Origin: Nonlabens sp. Ci31
GTDB lineage: Bacteria > Bacteroidota > Bacteroidia > Flavobacteriales > Flavobacteriaceae
Direction of reading: 5' to 3'
Assembly (NCBI RefSeq): GCF_012974865.1
Contig: NZ_CP043633.1
Coordinates: forward strand, 2,787,501-2,851,500
Length of the DNA stretch: 64,000 nt
The notes beneath the pieces were generated by a model. The model saw nothing but the letters and a program-made list of their open reading frames with translations, did no database searches and was not told the origin of the DNA. The position numbers and the translations under genes were made by a program. Shown here in pieces: positions 35,601 through 44,634 of the stretch; position 1 is the first letter of the stretch; the number at the start of each line of letters is the position of its first letter.

Positions 35601-37105
35601 GATATCGCAGCAATAGGAGCGTCATTCCCCATGGATCCTATAGGCTCTTTACCCAAATTTGCCATAGGAAGAATGATTCGGTCGATTTCTTCTTGAGTAT
35701 ATCCAAATAATAACTGTCTTCTAACAAGAGACTCCTGATTGAGAAATACAGGACATTCATTATAAGGAATGTCTTTTAAATGTACAAGATTTTGGTCCAG
35801 CCATTCTTGGTAGGGGTATCTAGAGGCAATTTCCTGTTTGATTTCTTCATCATTTATAATCCTTCCAGCGCTCATATCCACTAGAAACATTTTTCCTGGC
35901 TCTAGTCTTCCATGCATTTCTACATTAGCTGGAGCTATATCTATAACTCCAGTTTCTGAAGACATGACTACATAGCCATCTTTAGTAACCGTATATCTGG
36001 AAGGTCTTAATCCGTTTCTATCGAGAACGGCACCTATGTAATTCCCATCTGTAAAAGGAATAGAAGCAGGACCATCCCATGGTTCCATAAGACAAGAATT
36101 GAATTCATAAAAGGCCTTTTTTTCTGGAGACATGTCTGGGTTTTTTTCCCATGCTTCTGGAACCAACATCATCATTACTTCTGGTAAAGATCGCCCGGTC
36201 ATTAATAAAAGCTCCACAACCATGTCCATGGAAGCAGAATCAGATTTACCTGGAAGTACGACCGGTAATACGTTCTTAAGGTCTTCACCGAACCAATTGC
36301 TTTTCATGAGTTCTTCTCTAGAAAACATGCGCGCTATATTACCTCGCAATGTATTTATTTCTCCATTGTGACACATGTACCTAAACGGCTGTGCCAGGTC
36401 CCAAGTAGGGAAGGTGTTTGTAGAGAATCGCTGGTGTACTAATGCCAGTCTGGTAACAAAAGAAGGTTCATTTAAATCTTTATAAAAGGCCTTAATATCT
36501 TGAGGACGCAACAATCCTTTATATATAATGATCTTGGTAGAAAAACTTGGAAGATAGAAGAAAGAGCTTTCTGACAGCTTAGAACTATATATAGTATGCT
36601 CTGCCGTTTTACGAGCGATGTAGAGTTTTAAATTAAAATCAAATTCACTTTGCTTTTCGGGCTTTTCTACAAATAACTGTTTGATAAAAGGTTGTGATAC
36701 TTGTGCGATCTCTCCTAATACAGACTCATCCACGGGAACATCACGCCATCCTAAAATCTCTAAGCCTTGTTTTTCAATTTGTTCTTCAAGAATACGAATA
36801 CAGTAATCTTGCTGATTGATCTTGCGCGGTAGAAAAACATTACTCACCGCATAATCACCTGAAGAGGGAATAGAGAAATCACAAACACTTTCAAAAAACG
36901 CATGCGGAATGTCAATGAGTATTCCAGCACCATCTCCAGTTTTACCATCAGCGCTTACTGCACCTCGATGTTCTAATTTTTCTAAGATTTGAAGTGCTTT
37001 GTGTATAATATCATTAGACTTAGTTCCATGAAGGCTACACATAAAACCAGCCCCGCAATTATCGTGTTCAAATTCTGGAAGGTACAGCCCTTGTTTCTTA
37101 AGCAT
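32612..37105 (-). CDS. gltB: Glutamate synthase large subunit
   Basis: The 1497-residue protein has, in order: a class-II glutaminase domain starting after removal of a short N-terminus (DNCGAGFMC, Cys17 nucleophile), a central domain, an FMN-binding synthase domain with the [3Fe-4S] ligands in CIMMRACHLNTCPVG, and the GXGXG beta-helix end (GNVAFYGATTGKAFINGKAGERF). It makes two glutamates from glutamine and 2-oxoglutarate. It starts the gltB-gltD operon. One copy of the dispersed palindrome is inside the gene at 34759-34776 and encodes SAFAKAE in a surface-type loop. Confidence 0.97.
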   Translation of the reverse strand: MLKKQGLYLPEFEHDNCGAGFMCSLHGTKSNDIIHKALQILEKLEHRGAVSADGKTGDGAGILIDIPHAFFESVCDFSIPSSGDYAVSNVFLPRKINQQDYCIRILEEQIEKQGLEILGWRDVPVDESVLGEIAQVSQPFIKQLFVEKPEKQSEFDFNLKLYIARKTAEHTIYSSKLSESSFFYLPSFSTKIIIYKGLLRPQDIKAFYKDLNEPSFVTRLALVHQRFSTNTFPTWDLAQPFRYMCHNGEINTLRGNIARMFSREELMKSNWFGEDLKNVLPVVLPGKSDSASMDMVVELLLMTGRSLPEVMMMLVPEAWEKNPDMSPEKKAFYEFNSCLMEPWDGPASIPFTDGNYIGAVLDRNGLRPSRYTVTKDGYVVMSSETGVIDIAPANVEMHGRLEPGKMFLVDMSAGRIINDEEIKQEIASRYPYQEWLDQNLVHLKDIPYNECPVFLNQESLVRRQLLFGYTQEEIDRIILPMANLGKEPIGSMGNDAPIAAISERPQLIYNYFKQLFAQVTNPPLDGIREELITDISLSLGSDSNIFEINNIHCRKLKIQNPVISKQDLDKVKNFKHDHFNIISIPMVYEAQKGHNGLENALERLLENAAKAIDQGTNIIILSDREVSKDSAPIPALLACSYVNNGLVKLKKRSRASLIIESAEPREVHHFALLFGYGASAINPYMVNEIIETHIDLLEMKDPQIAIQNFNAAIGKGVLRVMNKIGISTLNSYRGSQLFECIGINSKVVEQYFPRTVTRLQGIGLHEIEKDIHKRYDSAFAKAEQPSNFDLEIGGEYRWRRKGEKHLFNPMTIAKLQEAVRSNKPLVYKEYAALINDQQKQLMTIRGLFEFTNFDPIDINEVEPWTEIVKRFKTGAMSYGSISKEAHENLAVAMNRISGKSNSGEGGEDQERFYKNVNGDWKNSAIKQVASGRFGVTSNYLTNASEIQIKMAQGAKPGEGGHLPGPKVNAEIAKTRNSTPYVGLISPPPHHDIYSIEDLSQLIYDLKSANREARINVKLVSEVGVGTVAAGVAKAKADVILISGHDGGTGAAALTSLKHTGLPWELGLAEAQQTLVMNDLRNRVVLECDGQLKTGRDVAVAALLGAEEFGFATAPLVASGCIMMRACHLNTCPVGIATQNPELRKKFKGKPEHVVNFMYFVAQELREIMAQLGFRTMDEMVGQVQKLDRSKSIDSYKAMGLDLSPILHKVDVPDTVALRNTTKQDHDLEKALDFKIISKAHPALFRKEKTILDFDITNENRAVGTILSNEISKIYGVNGLPDNTLKVNFKGSAGQSFGAFAAKGLTLSVTGNTNDYIGKGLSGAKLIVKVPMESTFAPEENVIIGNVAFYGATTGKAFINGKAGERFCVRNSGVQAVVEGIGDHGCEYMTGGTVVILGSVGRNFGAGMSGGIAFVYDKGRTLVSKSNTEGLHFNPVEDTADLNILKDLVEEHYNMTLSPLAQRLLENWEQEVGHFIKVLPEEYRLALLRLEEENTETV
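34759..34776. repeat. Dispersed palindrome copy inside gltB
   Basis: CCGCTTTAGCGAAAGCGG, in frame, read on the minus strand as part of SAFAKAE near residue 780. Confidence 0.8.
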
Positions 37106-37985
37106 ATGGGGAGTTTTAGGAGTGAAAAAGTATACTGATATCTTTAAAGATAGCTTTCAATCAGCTGTATTCCAAACACTCCGATCATTTTTATCATTAT
37201 CCAAATTTTACTTTGTGATAATTATCATTTTAGGATTATAATCCCATTTAAATATGATTTTCGAAATCAAATTTTAGATTTATTTAACAAGCGGACTTTA
37301 TTTTATTGAAAATAATTCGATGTATCCATTGTTGTAAAATATAAATACATCTAATTATTAATTTTAATTACGAAATCCATAATTTAAGAGCGATTTACAT
37401 TATTTAAATATGCTTTTTGAATACACTCCCTATCTAATGTAGCGGTATATCTTTTTCAATCATAGTTTATAAAAAGGTAGCCCCTTATAATTAGGGTGAA
37501 TATCTGTAGTTTTCAAATCTATGGAGTTTACCTAATTTTAATAGAGAATAGGTTGGTCTGTTATTCATAACCTTAGCCTCTTTAGGCCTTTACAGTCAGC
37601 GACAGGTAATGCTTATTTATAGAATAAAAAAAGTACCATTAGCTGTTTATTTGTTTAGTAAACGGAATGCTTAAAAGCTGTGTATCGGGAACAGCTATCT
37701 CGATTGGAGTAGATTTATTTAATTCAATTGTTATTTCCTAATTATTTTAAGAGCAGGAAGTCGGTAAGCAACTTCATATAAGAAGGTGTAGCGTAGAGAG
37801 CTGGTAAGAAGACCTTTCTCTCCAGGCTAGAAAAATGCTAAGCGGCTGGAACCAAATTAAAAGCTACTAAGTTGATTAGTGGCTTTCTGTTGAAGCATAG
37901 CTCTATAAAGTAAAGTAAGGAGAAGCGTATTAAATACAATAGGATGACCTCCTTTTAATTCTTATATCAATACTACTACTTACTA
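37106..37985. other. Long gap between gltB and ybaB, no gene recognised
   Basis: 880 bp, AT-rich in the first half. It must contain the gltB promoter. Translation of both strands gives only short pieces with many stops; a weak stem AAAGCTACTA/TAGTGGCTTT at 37859-37887 lies towards ybaB. A small RNA or a decayed gene cannot be excluded. Confidence 0.4.
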
Positions 37986-38300
37986 CTATTTAAACATGTC
38001 CATACCCGGAATATTAGGTAATCCATCTTTAGCAACAGCAGCAACTTCTGCCTCGTAAATTGCTTCGGCTTTAGCAAGTGCTTTATTAGTTACGAGCACT
38101 AGATAATCTTCTAATTGTTCTTTGTCCTCCAAAAGTTCTTTTGCAAGGGCGATGTTTTTAATTTTGCGGCTTGCTGTAACGGTAACTCTTAAAAGGCCAT
38201 CGCTAGATTGCTCGTCTATCAATACCGTATCCATTCTCTTTTTAGTTTCTTCTACTTTTTGTTGGGTTTCTTTGAGTTTACCCATCATATCTCCGAACAT
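37986..38300 (-). CDS. ybaB: YbaB/EbfC nucleoid-associated protein
   Basis: The 104-residue protein reads [20 protein letters not shown] with the coiled helix and the typical [41 protein letters not shown] core. Members form a tweezer-like dimer that binds DNA without strict sequence need. Usually ybaB sits next to recR or dnaX; here it is alone, as often in Flavobacteriaceae. Length and pattern are normal. Confidence 0.9.
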   Translation of the reverse strand: MFGDMMGKLKETQQKVEETKKRMDTVLIDEQSSDGLLRVTVTASRKIKNIALAKELLEDKEQLEDYLVLVTNKALAKAEAIYEAEVAAVAKDGLPNIPGMDMFK

Positions 38301-38347
38301 AATTTTTATTTTTTAGATGTATTGCTGTAAAGTACTTGTGGTTTTTC

Positions 38348-38363
38348 CGCTTTCGCGAAAGCG
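38348..38363. repeat. Dispersed palindrome copy (perfect, intergenic)
   Basis: CGCTTTCGCGAAAGCG between the divergent ybaB and oligopeptidase genes, 48 bp upstream of the ybaB start. Confidence 0.9.
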
Positions 38364-38448
38364 AGAACAAAATTAACTATTTCACAACGATAGTAACAAA
38401 TGGAAAGCGATTTTATATCTTGCGGCGCTTTTAAAAGTAACCTTATTT

Positions 38449-40500
38449 ATGGCTCACCAAGCTCCGATTGCAAAGAAAATACCTCACGTTCATGACATGC
38501 ATGGACATCAAAGAATTGATAATTACCACTGGATGACAGAGCGTGATGCTCCAGAAGTTATTGATTATTTAAAAAAAGAAAACGAGTATTACGATGCAAT
38601 TACTCAACATACAGACACTTTAAAAGAAGATCTTTTTAAGGAAATAAAGTCTCGCATTAAGGAAGATGATGAGTCCGTTCCTTACCTATTAAACGGTTAC
38701 TGGTATATAAGTAAAATGGAAACAGGTGAGAGTTACCCTTATTTTTACAGGCGTAAAGACGGCAGTGAGGAGAAAGAATTGCTTTTTAATGTCAATGAAA
38801 TGGCAATAGGACATGATTTTTACAATCTTACTTCTTTAAATATATCACCAGATAATAAGCTCGTTGCCTATGCCGTGGATACTAAAGGTAGAAGAGAATA
38901 CACGATACATGTAAAGAATCTAGAAACGGGTGAAACCTTTAAAACCAATTTAGAATTGACTTCAGGAGGCTCTGTATGGGCAAACGACAATAAAACACTC
39001 TTTTTTACGCGTAAAGATCAACAAACCTTGCGATCGAATAAAATCTTCAAATACGAAATAGGTCAACCAGCTTCTTCTAACGAGATGATCTTTGAGGAGA
39101 AAGATGAGATCTTCAATTGCTTTGTTTACAAGAGCATGTCAGAGCGTTTTATCATGATTAAATCTTCTGCCACTTTATCTGATGAAGTACGTTATATAGA
39201 CGCAGATTTGCCAGACAGTGATTTTAAGATGGTTCAAGAACGCCAGCCAAAAATGGAATACAGTGTTTCTCATTATCAAGATAGTTTTTATATCATGACC
39301 AATAAAGATGAGGCCACTAACTTTAAAATCATGAGAACTGCCATAGCAACTCCAGAAATGGAAAATTGGGAGGATTTTATTGCTCATGACCCAGATGTGT
39401 TATTAGAAGATTTTGATCTTTTTGAGAATTACTTTGTTGTCTCAGATCGTTTTAATGGCTTGAATCGTATAAGAATCAAGGCTTGGGATCATACGGTAGA
39501 TTACTTTTTACCATTTGATAACGAGACATATACCGCTTTTACCAGTGCTAATTTCCAGTTTAAAACGAAAAAATTACGCTACAACTATAACTCGATGACC
39601 ATGCCGCCTTCGGTTATAGAATTTGATATGGAAACAAGGGAAGAGGTGATCTTAAAAACGCAACCCATAGAAGACCCCAACTTTGATCCAGAAAACTATA
39701 TCTCTGAACGTGTATGGGCAACAGCCCCTGACGGTGTCAAAGTACCTATAAGCTTGGTTTATAGAAAGGATATGAAAAAAGCTGACGGGAACCCGATGTT
39801 GCAATATGGCTATGGGAGTTATGGGAGCACTATTGATCCTTACTTTTCTATTTCTAGATTGAGTTTGCTCGACCGTGGATTTATTTTTGCCATCTCACAC
39901 GTCAGAGGAGGGGAATACTTAGGTAGGCAATGGTATGAAGGCGGAAAAATGTTTTCAAAGCGCAATACATTTACAGACTTTATAGCCTGTAGTGAATATT
40001 TAATTAAAGAAAAGTATACCTCATCGAACCATCTGTATGCTTCTGGGGGTAGCGCCGGCGGATTATTAATGGGAGCAATTATAAATATGGCACCTCATTT
40101 ATATAACGGAATTTTAAGTGCCGTACCTTTTGTAGATGTAGTCACTACGATGCTGGACGATAGCATACCACTTACCACGGGAGAATACGACGAATGGGGA
40201 AATCCCAACACAAAAGAGAGTTATGAGTACATGTTGAGTTACTCTCCATACGATCAAGTAATTGCTCAGAATTATCCTCATATTCTGGTAACTACAGGTT
40301 ATCACGATTCTCAAGTACAGTATTGGGAACCCGCAAAATGGGTAGCTAAGTTGAGAGAATTTAAAAAGGACTCCAATGTAGTGCTATTTAAGACTGATCT
40401 TTCTAGCGGTCACAGCGGTGCGTCGGGAAGATATGATGCACTAAAAGAAGTGGCAATAGATTTTGCATTTCTGTTAGATCTTGAAAATATCAACAGCTAG
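38449..40500 (+). CDS. ptrB: Oligopeptidase B-type serine peptidase (S9 family)
   Basis: The 683-residue cytoplasmic enzyme has an N-terminal beta-propeller (about 75-400) and a C-terminal alpha/beta-hydrolase domain. The catalytic triad is visible: Ser535 in ASGGSAGGLLMG, Asp620 in GYHDSQVQYWEP and His655 in SGHSGASGRYD. It cleaves small peptides after basic residues in oligopeptidase B proper. The start at 38449 (MAHQAPIAKKIPHVHDMHG) gives normal family length. Monocistronic, followed by the promoter of the next gene. Confidence 0.93.
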   Translation: MAHQAPIAKKIPHVHDMHGHQRIDNYHWMTERDAPEVIDYLKKENEYYDAITQHTDTLKEDLFKEIKSRIKEDDESVPYLLNGYWYISKMETGESYPYFYRRKDGSEEKELLFNVNEMAIGHDFYNLTSLNISPDNKLVAYAVDTKGRREYTIHVKNLETGETFKTNLELTSGGSVWANDNKTLFFTRKDQQTLRSNKIFKYEIGQPASSNEMIFEEKDEIFNCFVYKSMSERFIMIKSSATLSDEVRYIDADLPDSDFKMVQERQPKMEYSVSHYQDSFYIMTNKDEATNFKIMRTAIATPEMENWEDFIAHDPDVLLEDFDLFENYFVVSDRFNGLNRIRIKAWDHTVDYFLPFDNETYTAFTSANFQFKTKKLRYNYNSMTMPPSVIEFDMETREEVILKTQPIEDPNFDPENYISERVWATAPDGVKVPISLVYRKDMKKADGNPMLQYGYGSYGSTIDPYFSISRLSLLDRGFIFAISHVRGGEYLGRQWYEGGKMFSKRNTFTDFIACSEYLIKEKYTSSNHLYASGGSAGGLLMGAIINMAPHLYNGILSAVPFVDVVTTMLDDSIPLTTGEYDEWGNPNTKESYEYMLSYSPYDQVIAQNYPHILVTTGYHDSQVQYWEPAKWVAKLREFKKDSNVVLFKTDLSSGHSGASGRYDALKEVAIDFAFLLDLENINS

Positions 40501-40511
40501 TTTTTTTTATG

Positions 40512-40519
40512 TAAATTTG
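40512..40519 (+). promoter_or_regulatory. -7 box upstream of the cysteine-synthase-like gene
   Basis: TAAATTTG, fits TAnnTTTG; it lies about 100 bp before the chosen start. Confidence 0.45.
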
Positions 40520-40622
40520 CCAAGTTTTGTGCAAAAAAATGATGTACATAGGAATTTTTTTAGTTGCTTTAAACTTTTTAATATTAAAAGTGAAACTAAA
40601 GGTTCCAAGCAAAAACCAACAT

Positions 40623-41663
40623 ATGAGCGACAACATTAAAGCGTATAATAATGTATTGGAATTAATAGGTGAAACACCTTTAATAAAACTTTCAAAATCA
40701 GTAGAAACTTTTCCAGGTAATTATTACGCCAAAGTAGAGGCTTTTAATCCAGGGCATTCCTCAAAAGATCGTATTGCACTTCATATCATTGAAGAGGCAG
40801 AACGCAAAGGAATTCTTAAAGCTGGAGATACTATCATAGAAACTACTTCTGGAAATACTGGTTTTAGCATCGCTATGGTAAGCCGTATTAAGGGTTACGA
40901 CTGTGTACTAGCAGTAAGTTCAAAATCTAGTGCAGACAAAATAGACATGTTAAAGTCTATGGGAGCAAAGGTTTATGTTTGTCCTGCAAACGTAAGTGCT
41001 GATGATCCTCGTAGTTATTATCAAGTAGCAAAACGTCTTCATGATGAAATTAAGAACAGTATATACATCAATCAGTATTTTAACGATCTAAATGCAGAGG
41101 CTCACTATTTATCTACTGGTCCTGAAATCTGGAATCAAACCGCTGGTGAAATCACACATTTAGTCGCTTGTAGTGGAACTGGGGGGACTATTTCTGGTAC
41201 TGCTCGATTCTTAAAAGAGCAAAATCCAAATGTAAAAATATTAGGGGTAGATGCCTATGGTAGCGTTCTTAAGAAATATCATGAGACTCAAGAATTTGAT
41301 AAAAATGAGATCTATCCTTACCGTATAGAAGGATTGGGTAAAAACTTGATCCCTACGGCAACTGATTTTGATGTGATAGATAGTTTTACTAAAGTAAAGG
41401 ATGAAGATGCTGCACATACAGCACGCCAAATTTCACAAACAGAAGGTTTATTTGTAGGTTATACAAGTGGAGCAGCTATGCAAGCGGTAAAACAATTAGC
41501 TGCAGCTGGCGAGTTTGATGAAAATTCTAAAGTGGTTGTTATTTTTCCAGACCATGGCTCTCGTTATATGAGTAAGATTTATAACGATGAGTGGATGCAG
41601 GATCAAGGCTTTTTTGATTCAAAATCAACAGCTAGTCAGCAATATATAGAATATATCAAGTAG
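40623..41663 (+). CDS. PLP-dependent cysteine-synthase-family enzyme, candidate cysteate synthase
   Basis: From the ATG at 40623 the 346-residue protein starts [20 protein letters not shown]; a 32-residue longer frame from 40527 is hydrophobic and not conserved-looking. It is a fold-type II PLP enzyme: [11 protein letters not shown] with the Schiff-base lysine, TTSGNTGFS for the substrate loop, [11 protein letters not shown] for the phosphate cradle. This family includes cysteine synthase and cystathionine beta-synthase; a branch in Bacteroidota makes cysteate from phosphoserine and sulfite for capnine. The adjacent gene encodes the expected next enzyme, so cysteate synthase is my favoured reading, but cysteine synthase cannot be ruled out by sequence alone. 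Confidence 0.75.
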   Translation: MSDNIKAYNNVLELIGETPLIKLSKSVETFPGNYYAKVEAFNPGHSSKDRIALHIIEEAERKGILKAGDTIIETTSGNTGFSIAMVSRIKGYDCVLAVSSKSSADKIDMLKSMGAKVYVCPANVSADDPRSYYQVAKRLHDEIKNSIYINQYFNDLNAEAHYLSTGPEIWNQTAGEITHLVACSGTGGTISGTARFLKEQNPNVKILGVDAYGSVLKKYHETQEFDKNEIYPYRIEGLGKNLIPTATDFDVIDSFTKVKDEDAAHTARQISQTEGLFVGYTSGAAMQAVKQLAAAGEFDENSKVVVIFPDHGSRYMSKIYNDEWMQDQGFFDSKSTASQQYIEYIK

Positions 41664-41685
41664 GTTAGACGAATATTTAACATTA

Positions 41686-41723
41686 TATAAACCGTTGTAT
41701 TACAGAAATATAGCGGTTTTTTT
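41686..41723 (+). terminator. Terminator after the cysteine-synthase-like gene
   Basis: AAACCG/CGGTTT stem with a long loop and seven T. Confidence 0.55.
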
Positions 41724-41727
41724 ATGT

Positions 41728-41742
41728 CGCTTCTGCGAAAGC
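41728..41742. repeat. Degenerate copy of the dispersed palindrome
   Basis: CGCTTCTGCGAAAGC, two changes from the consensus, in the gap before the AONS-family gene. Confidence 0.5.
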
Positions 41743-41802
41743 CATATCCTCATAAATCCTTAAACACCTATTTATCAACAGGTTATTGTTATCAACTTCT
41801 TT

Positions 41803-41818
41803 ATTATGCACGCATAAT
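41803..41818. promoter_or_regulatory. Palindrome ATTATGC-AC-GCATAAT
   Basis: Perfect 7-bp inverted arms, 53 bp before the ATG and just upstream of the -33 region of the AONS-family gene; the same arms recur at 44004-44019. Confidence 0.55.
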
Positions 41819-41844
41819 GAATAGGCAAATTGTGATTAGAATTG

Positions 41845-41852
41845 TATCTTTG
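41845..41852 (+). promoter_or_regulatory. -7 box of the AONS-family gene
   Basis: TATCTTTG (consensus TAnnTTTG), 19 bp before the ATG; a TTGTG at 41829 sits near -33. Confidence 0.6.
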
Positions 41853-41870
41853 CCTCATTATAACATTCCT

Positions 41871-43127
41871 ATGAAAGATTTATTTGATAAAATTTATAAA
41901 GACAAAGGACCTTTAGGTAAGTGGGCCAGCGTAGCTGAAGGATATTTTGTATTTCCAAAGTTAGAAGGACCTATTTCTAACCGAATGCAATTCAACGGTA
42001 GAGAAGTGATTACCTGGAGTGTCAATGATTATCTGGGTCTTGCTAATCACCCTGAGGTAAGAAAGGTAGATGCTGAGGCAGGAGTTGAATTCGGTAGTGC
42101 ATATCCTATGGGAGCACGTATGATGAGCGGTCATACAGATCTACACGAACAACTTCAAAATGAGTTGGCAGAATTTGTCAATAAAGAAGCGGCTTACTTA
42201 TTAAACTTTGGTTACCAAGGATGTATGTCTACGGTAGATGCGCTAGTTTGTAAAGATGACGTTATTGTTTACGATGTAGATGCACATGCTTGTATCATTG
42301 ATGGTGTACGTCTACACCAGGGTAAGCGTTTTACTTACAAGCACAACGATTTAGAAAGTATAGAAAAGAACTTACAACGTGCCACTAAAATTGCAGAGCA
42401 TACCGGTGGAGGAATCTTAGTGATTTCTGAGGGTGTTTTTGGAATGCGTGGTGAGCAAGGAAAATTAAAAGAAATAGTTGCACTTAAGAAAAAGTACAAC
42501 TTCCGTCTTTTTGTAGATGATGCACATGGATTCGGTACATTAGGTAAAACTGGTGCTGGAGCAGGTGAGGAACAAGGTATACAAGATGATATCGATGTTT
42601 ACTTTGCCACATTTGCAAAATCTCTTGCTAGTACAGGTGCTTTTATAGCAGCCGATAAAGAAATAATGGATTATTTAAAGTACAATTTGCGTTCTCAAAT
42701 GTTTGCAAAATCGCTGCAATCACAGTTAGTAGTAGGTGCTTTAAAACGTCTTGACATGTTGCGTACCATGCCAGAGCTTAGAGAAAAGCTTTGGGAAAAC
42801 GTAAATGCATTGCAAAACGGTTTAAAAGATCGTGGCTTTGATATAGGCACAACACAATCTTGTGTAACTCCAGTATATTTGAAAGGAAGTATTCCAGAAG
42901 CGATGGCGTTGGTAAAAGACTTGCGTGAGAACTTTGGTGTATTTTGCTCTATAGTTGTGTATCCTGTAATACCTAAAGGTCTTATTTTGTTAAGGTTGAT
43001 TCCCACAGCTTCCCATACTATGGAAGATATCGAAGAAACACTAACTTCATTTGAAGGAATTCGAGAGAGATTAGATAGTGGTGTTTATAAAAGACTAAGC
43101 GCTAGTGTAGCAGCTGCATTTGCATAA
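41871..43127 (+). CDS. AONS/serine-palmitoyltransferase-family enzyme, candidate cysteate acyltransferase for capnine
   Basis: The start at 41871 gives 418 residues; a 49-residue longer frame from 41724 includes the promoter and palindrome and is unlikely. The alpha-oxoamine synthase fold-type I PLP features are clear: NDYLGLANHPEV, GARMMSGHTDLHEQLE-type block, DAHACIIDG with the ring-stacking His, FVDDAHGFGTLG, and ATFAKSLASTGAF with the Schiff-base lysine. The family condenses an acyl donor with an amino acid. In Bacteroidota close relatives make 3-ketosphinganine from serine or the sulfonolipid base capnine from cysteate. With the cysteine-synthase-like gene just upstream, the cysteate reaction is favoured. 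Confidence 0.8.
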   Translation: MKDLFDKIYKDKGPLGKWASVAEGYFVFPKLEGPISNRMQFNGREVITWSVNDYLGLANHPEVRKVDAEAGVEFGSAYPMGARMMSGHTDLHEQLQNELAEFVNKEAAYLLNFGYQGCMSTVDALVCKDDVIVYDVDAHACIIDGVRLHQGKRFTYKHNDLESIEKNLQRATKIAEHTGGGILVISEGVFGMRGEQGKLKEIVALKKKYNFRLFVDDAHGFGTLGKTGAGAGEEQGIQDDIDVYFATFAKSLASTGAFIAADKEIMDYLKYNLRSQMFAKSLQSQLVVGALKRLDMLRTMPELREKLWENVNALQNGLKDRGFDIGTTQSCVTPVYLKGSIPEAMALVKDLRENFGVFCSIVVYPVIPKGLILLRLIPTASHTMEDIEETLTSFEGIRERLDSGVYKRLSASVAAAFA

Positions 43128-43160
43128 ACTAACCGCTGATTACATATTCAGTTTATTAAT

Positions 43161-43186
43161 AAAAAGCCCTGTAAAACAGGGCTTTT
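43161..43186 (+). terminator. Terminator
   Basis: AAAAAGCCCTG/CAGGGCTTTT stem 35 bp after the stop; also usable by the convergent lipoprotein gene. Confidence 0.85.
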
Positions 43187-43261
43187 CTATGTAAAATAGT
43201 TAAATTTTAATTCTTTTACTAAACTGTGTCGAGCTTATGGAAATACTATTGAGTCTATAGT

Positions 43262-43822
43262 CTATGGAGCTTCCTTATAAAGGGAGGCTTGCTGCATAAC
43301 ACTTATAGGGTAGCTGATGACTTGGTATCCTGCGGCCTTGCCTGTTTCTTCTTTATTCTTTAGTACCGACATGGTAATCATAAAATCCATGCGGTCTTTG
43401 TAGAAAACTTCGCTGTTTTGCAATAAATTACCAGCGACTTCATAAGTGCTAAATAAGGTGTTCTTAGAATAAGCTACGGGAAGTAAAATACCATTATTCT
43501 CATCTAATTCATAAATGTTAGGGTTTTCTGTCCGGATTAACGTGTAGGCTCTTTCAGATCTCTCCACACCGTAGTATATTTTATAGTCGTATTCAAAAGG
43601 ATCAGATGTAGCAAGCAGATGAAATTCCATAGGAATAATTTCAACCCCATAGCTCGTCGTGTTCATTAGATCTCCTTTATAGACGCCTAAAAAGTCATCT
43701 GGAAATACAAGTTCTTTTTCGGCCTCTTCAAGAATAGGTGCTGATGATTTAGAATTTTCTTCTGGCCCTGTTTTACAGTTTACAAAAAGCAGAAGGAGGG
43801 CAATTAAGGTCCATTGTTTCAT
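43262..43822 (-). CDS. Lipoprotein, unknown function
   Basis: The 186-residue product has a lipoprotein signal (LLFVNC, Cys16; then KTGPEENS). The mature protein is a beta-rich domain (FLGVYKGDLMNT, IIPMEFHLLATSDPFEYDYKIYYG, YTLIRTENPNIYELDENNGI, MDFMITMSVLKN) that looks lipocalin-like, with aromatic residues alternating on strands. No family recognised. It converges on the AONS-family gene; the palindrome at 44004 lies 182 bp upstream. Confidence 0.75.
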   Translation of the reverse strand: MKQWTLIALLLLFVNCKTGPEENSKSSAPILEEAEKELVFPDDFLGVYKGDLMNTTSYGVEIIPMEFHLLATSDPFEYDYKIYYGVERSERAYTLIRTENPNIYELDENNGILLPVAYSKNTLFSTYEVAGNLLQNSEVFYKDRMDFMITMSVLKNKEETGKAAGYQVISYPISVMQQASLYKEAP

Positions 43823-44634
43823 AAGTCAAAAATAGAAATTTATTTGGTCTGCTTACCGTGAAATCCTATCTAGTTCTCTAAAAGAAGAAATCCCAAGTTG
43901 TCAAAGATGACATCTCAGGATTTCTAACTAACCAACCAAAAAACTTTATGAAAATTTCTCTTACTAATCTTCTCTTACATAACTGCAATACACGTGCCAA
44001 ACTATTATGCATGCATAATAAATAATTATTCATATAAATTTATTAGTATAAAAAGCCAAGAGGTCATTCTGTTTTAGCCTTAATTCTTACTATAGATAGC
44101 ACAAATGCTAAGACGGCTTTATGTTTTGGAGTAGATGAATGAAGTGTAATAGGATCTTTAATAATCGATTATATTATATAATCTACTGATTACTAAATAT
44201 TAAGAGAAGCTATTTGTCCTATGTCGGGAGTACACTTCATTTTAAATACCACATATTGAGGCAACTAAGGCAATGGTCCATTGTAATTGCCCTATTAGGA
44301 GTTAAATAGGTCATTGAGGTGACACTCTGACATTAATTTTCATAAGAACTCTTGTTAATAGGGGACTCTTATAGTTCTGACTTTCATAAGTTTTACTTAG
44401 AGGTTTTCTTTCAATTATACATGGAAGGTATCAACTAAATGCTTTGTTTATTTATGAGAGTACGTTCCTTTTTTATTTTTTGAGAATCCACAAATAAAAC
44501 TTACAGCATCTGAACCTATAAAAGACATGCCATTTGAGGTAGAGATTTATTTTGTTATCGATCAAGGTTCTTTCTAATTATTTTTTACTCTTAAGAATGT
44601 AAAACCGACTAAGATGTCTCCAAATAGGAAACTT
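43823..44634. other. Gap with one strong palindrome, no gene
   Basis: 812 bp. Contains ATTATGC-AT-GCATAAT at 44004-44019 and otherwise AT-rich sequence with many stops on both strands. The transcript of corA from the right must end somewhere near 44580-44634. Confidence 0.4.
44004..44019. promoter_or_regulatory. Perfect palindrome ATTATGCATGCATAAT
   Basis: 16-bp perfect palindrome sharing both 7-bp arms with the site at 41803-41818, upstream of the lipoprotein gene that starts at 43822. Confidence 0.5.

Noticed and set aside
37400-37900. Possible decayed gene upstream of ybaB (LASLGLYSQ-like signal end)
   Set aside because: Stops every 20-40 codons in all frames and no family pattern; not enough to call.
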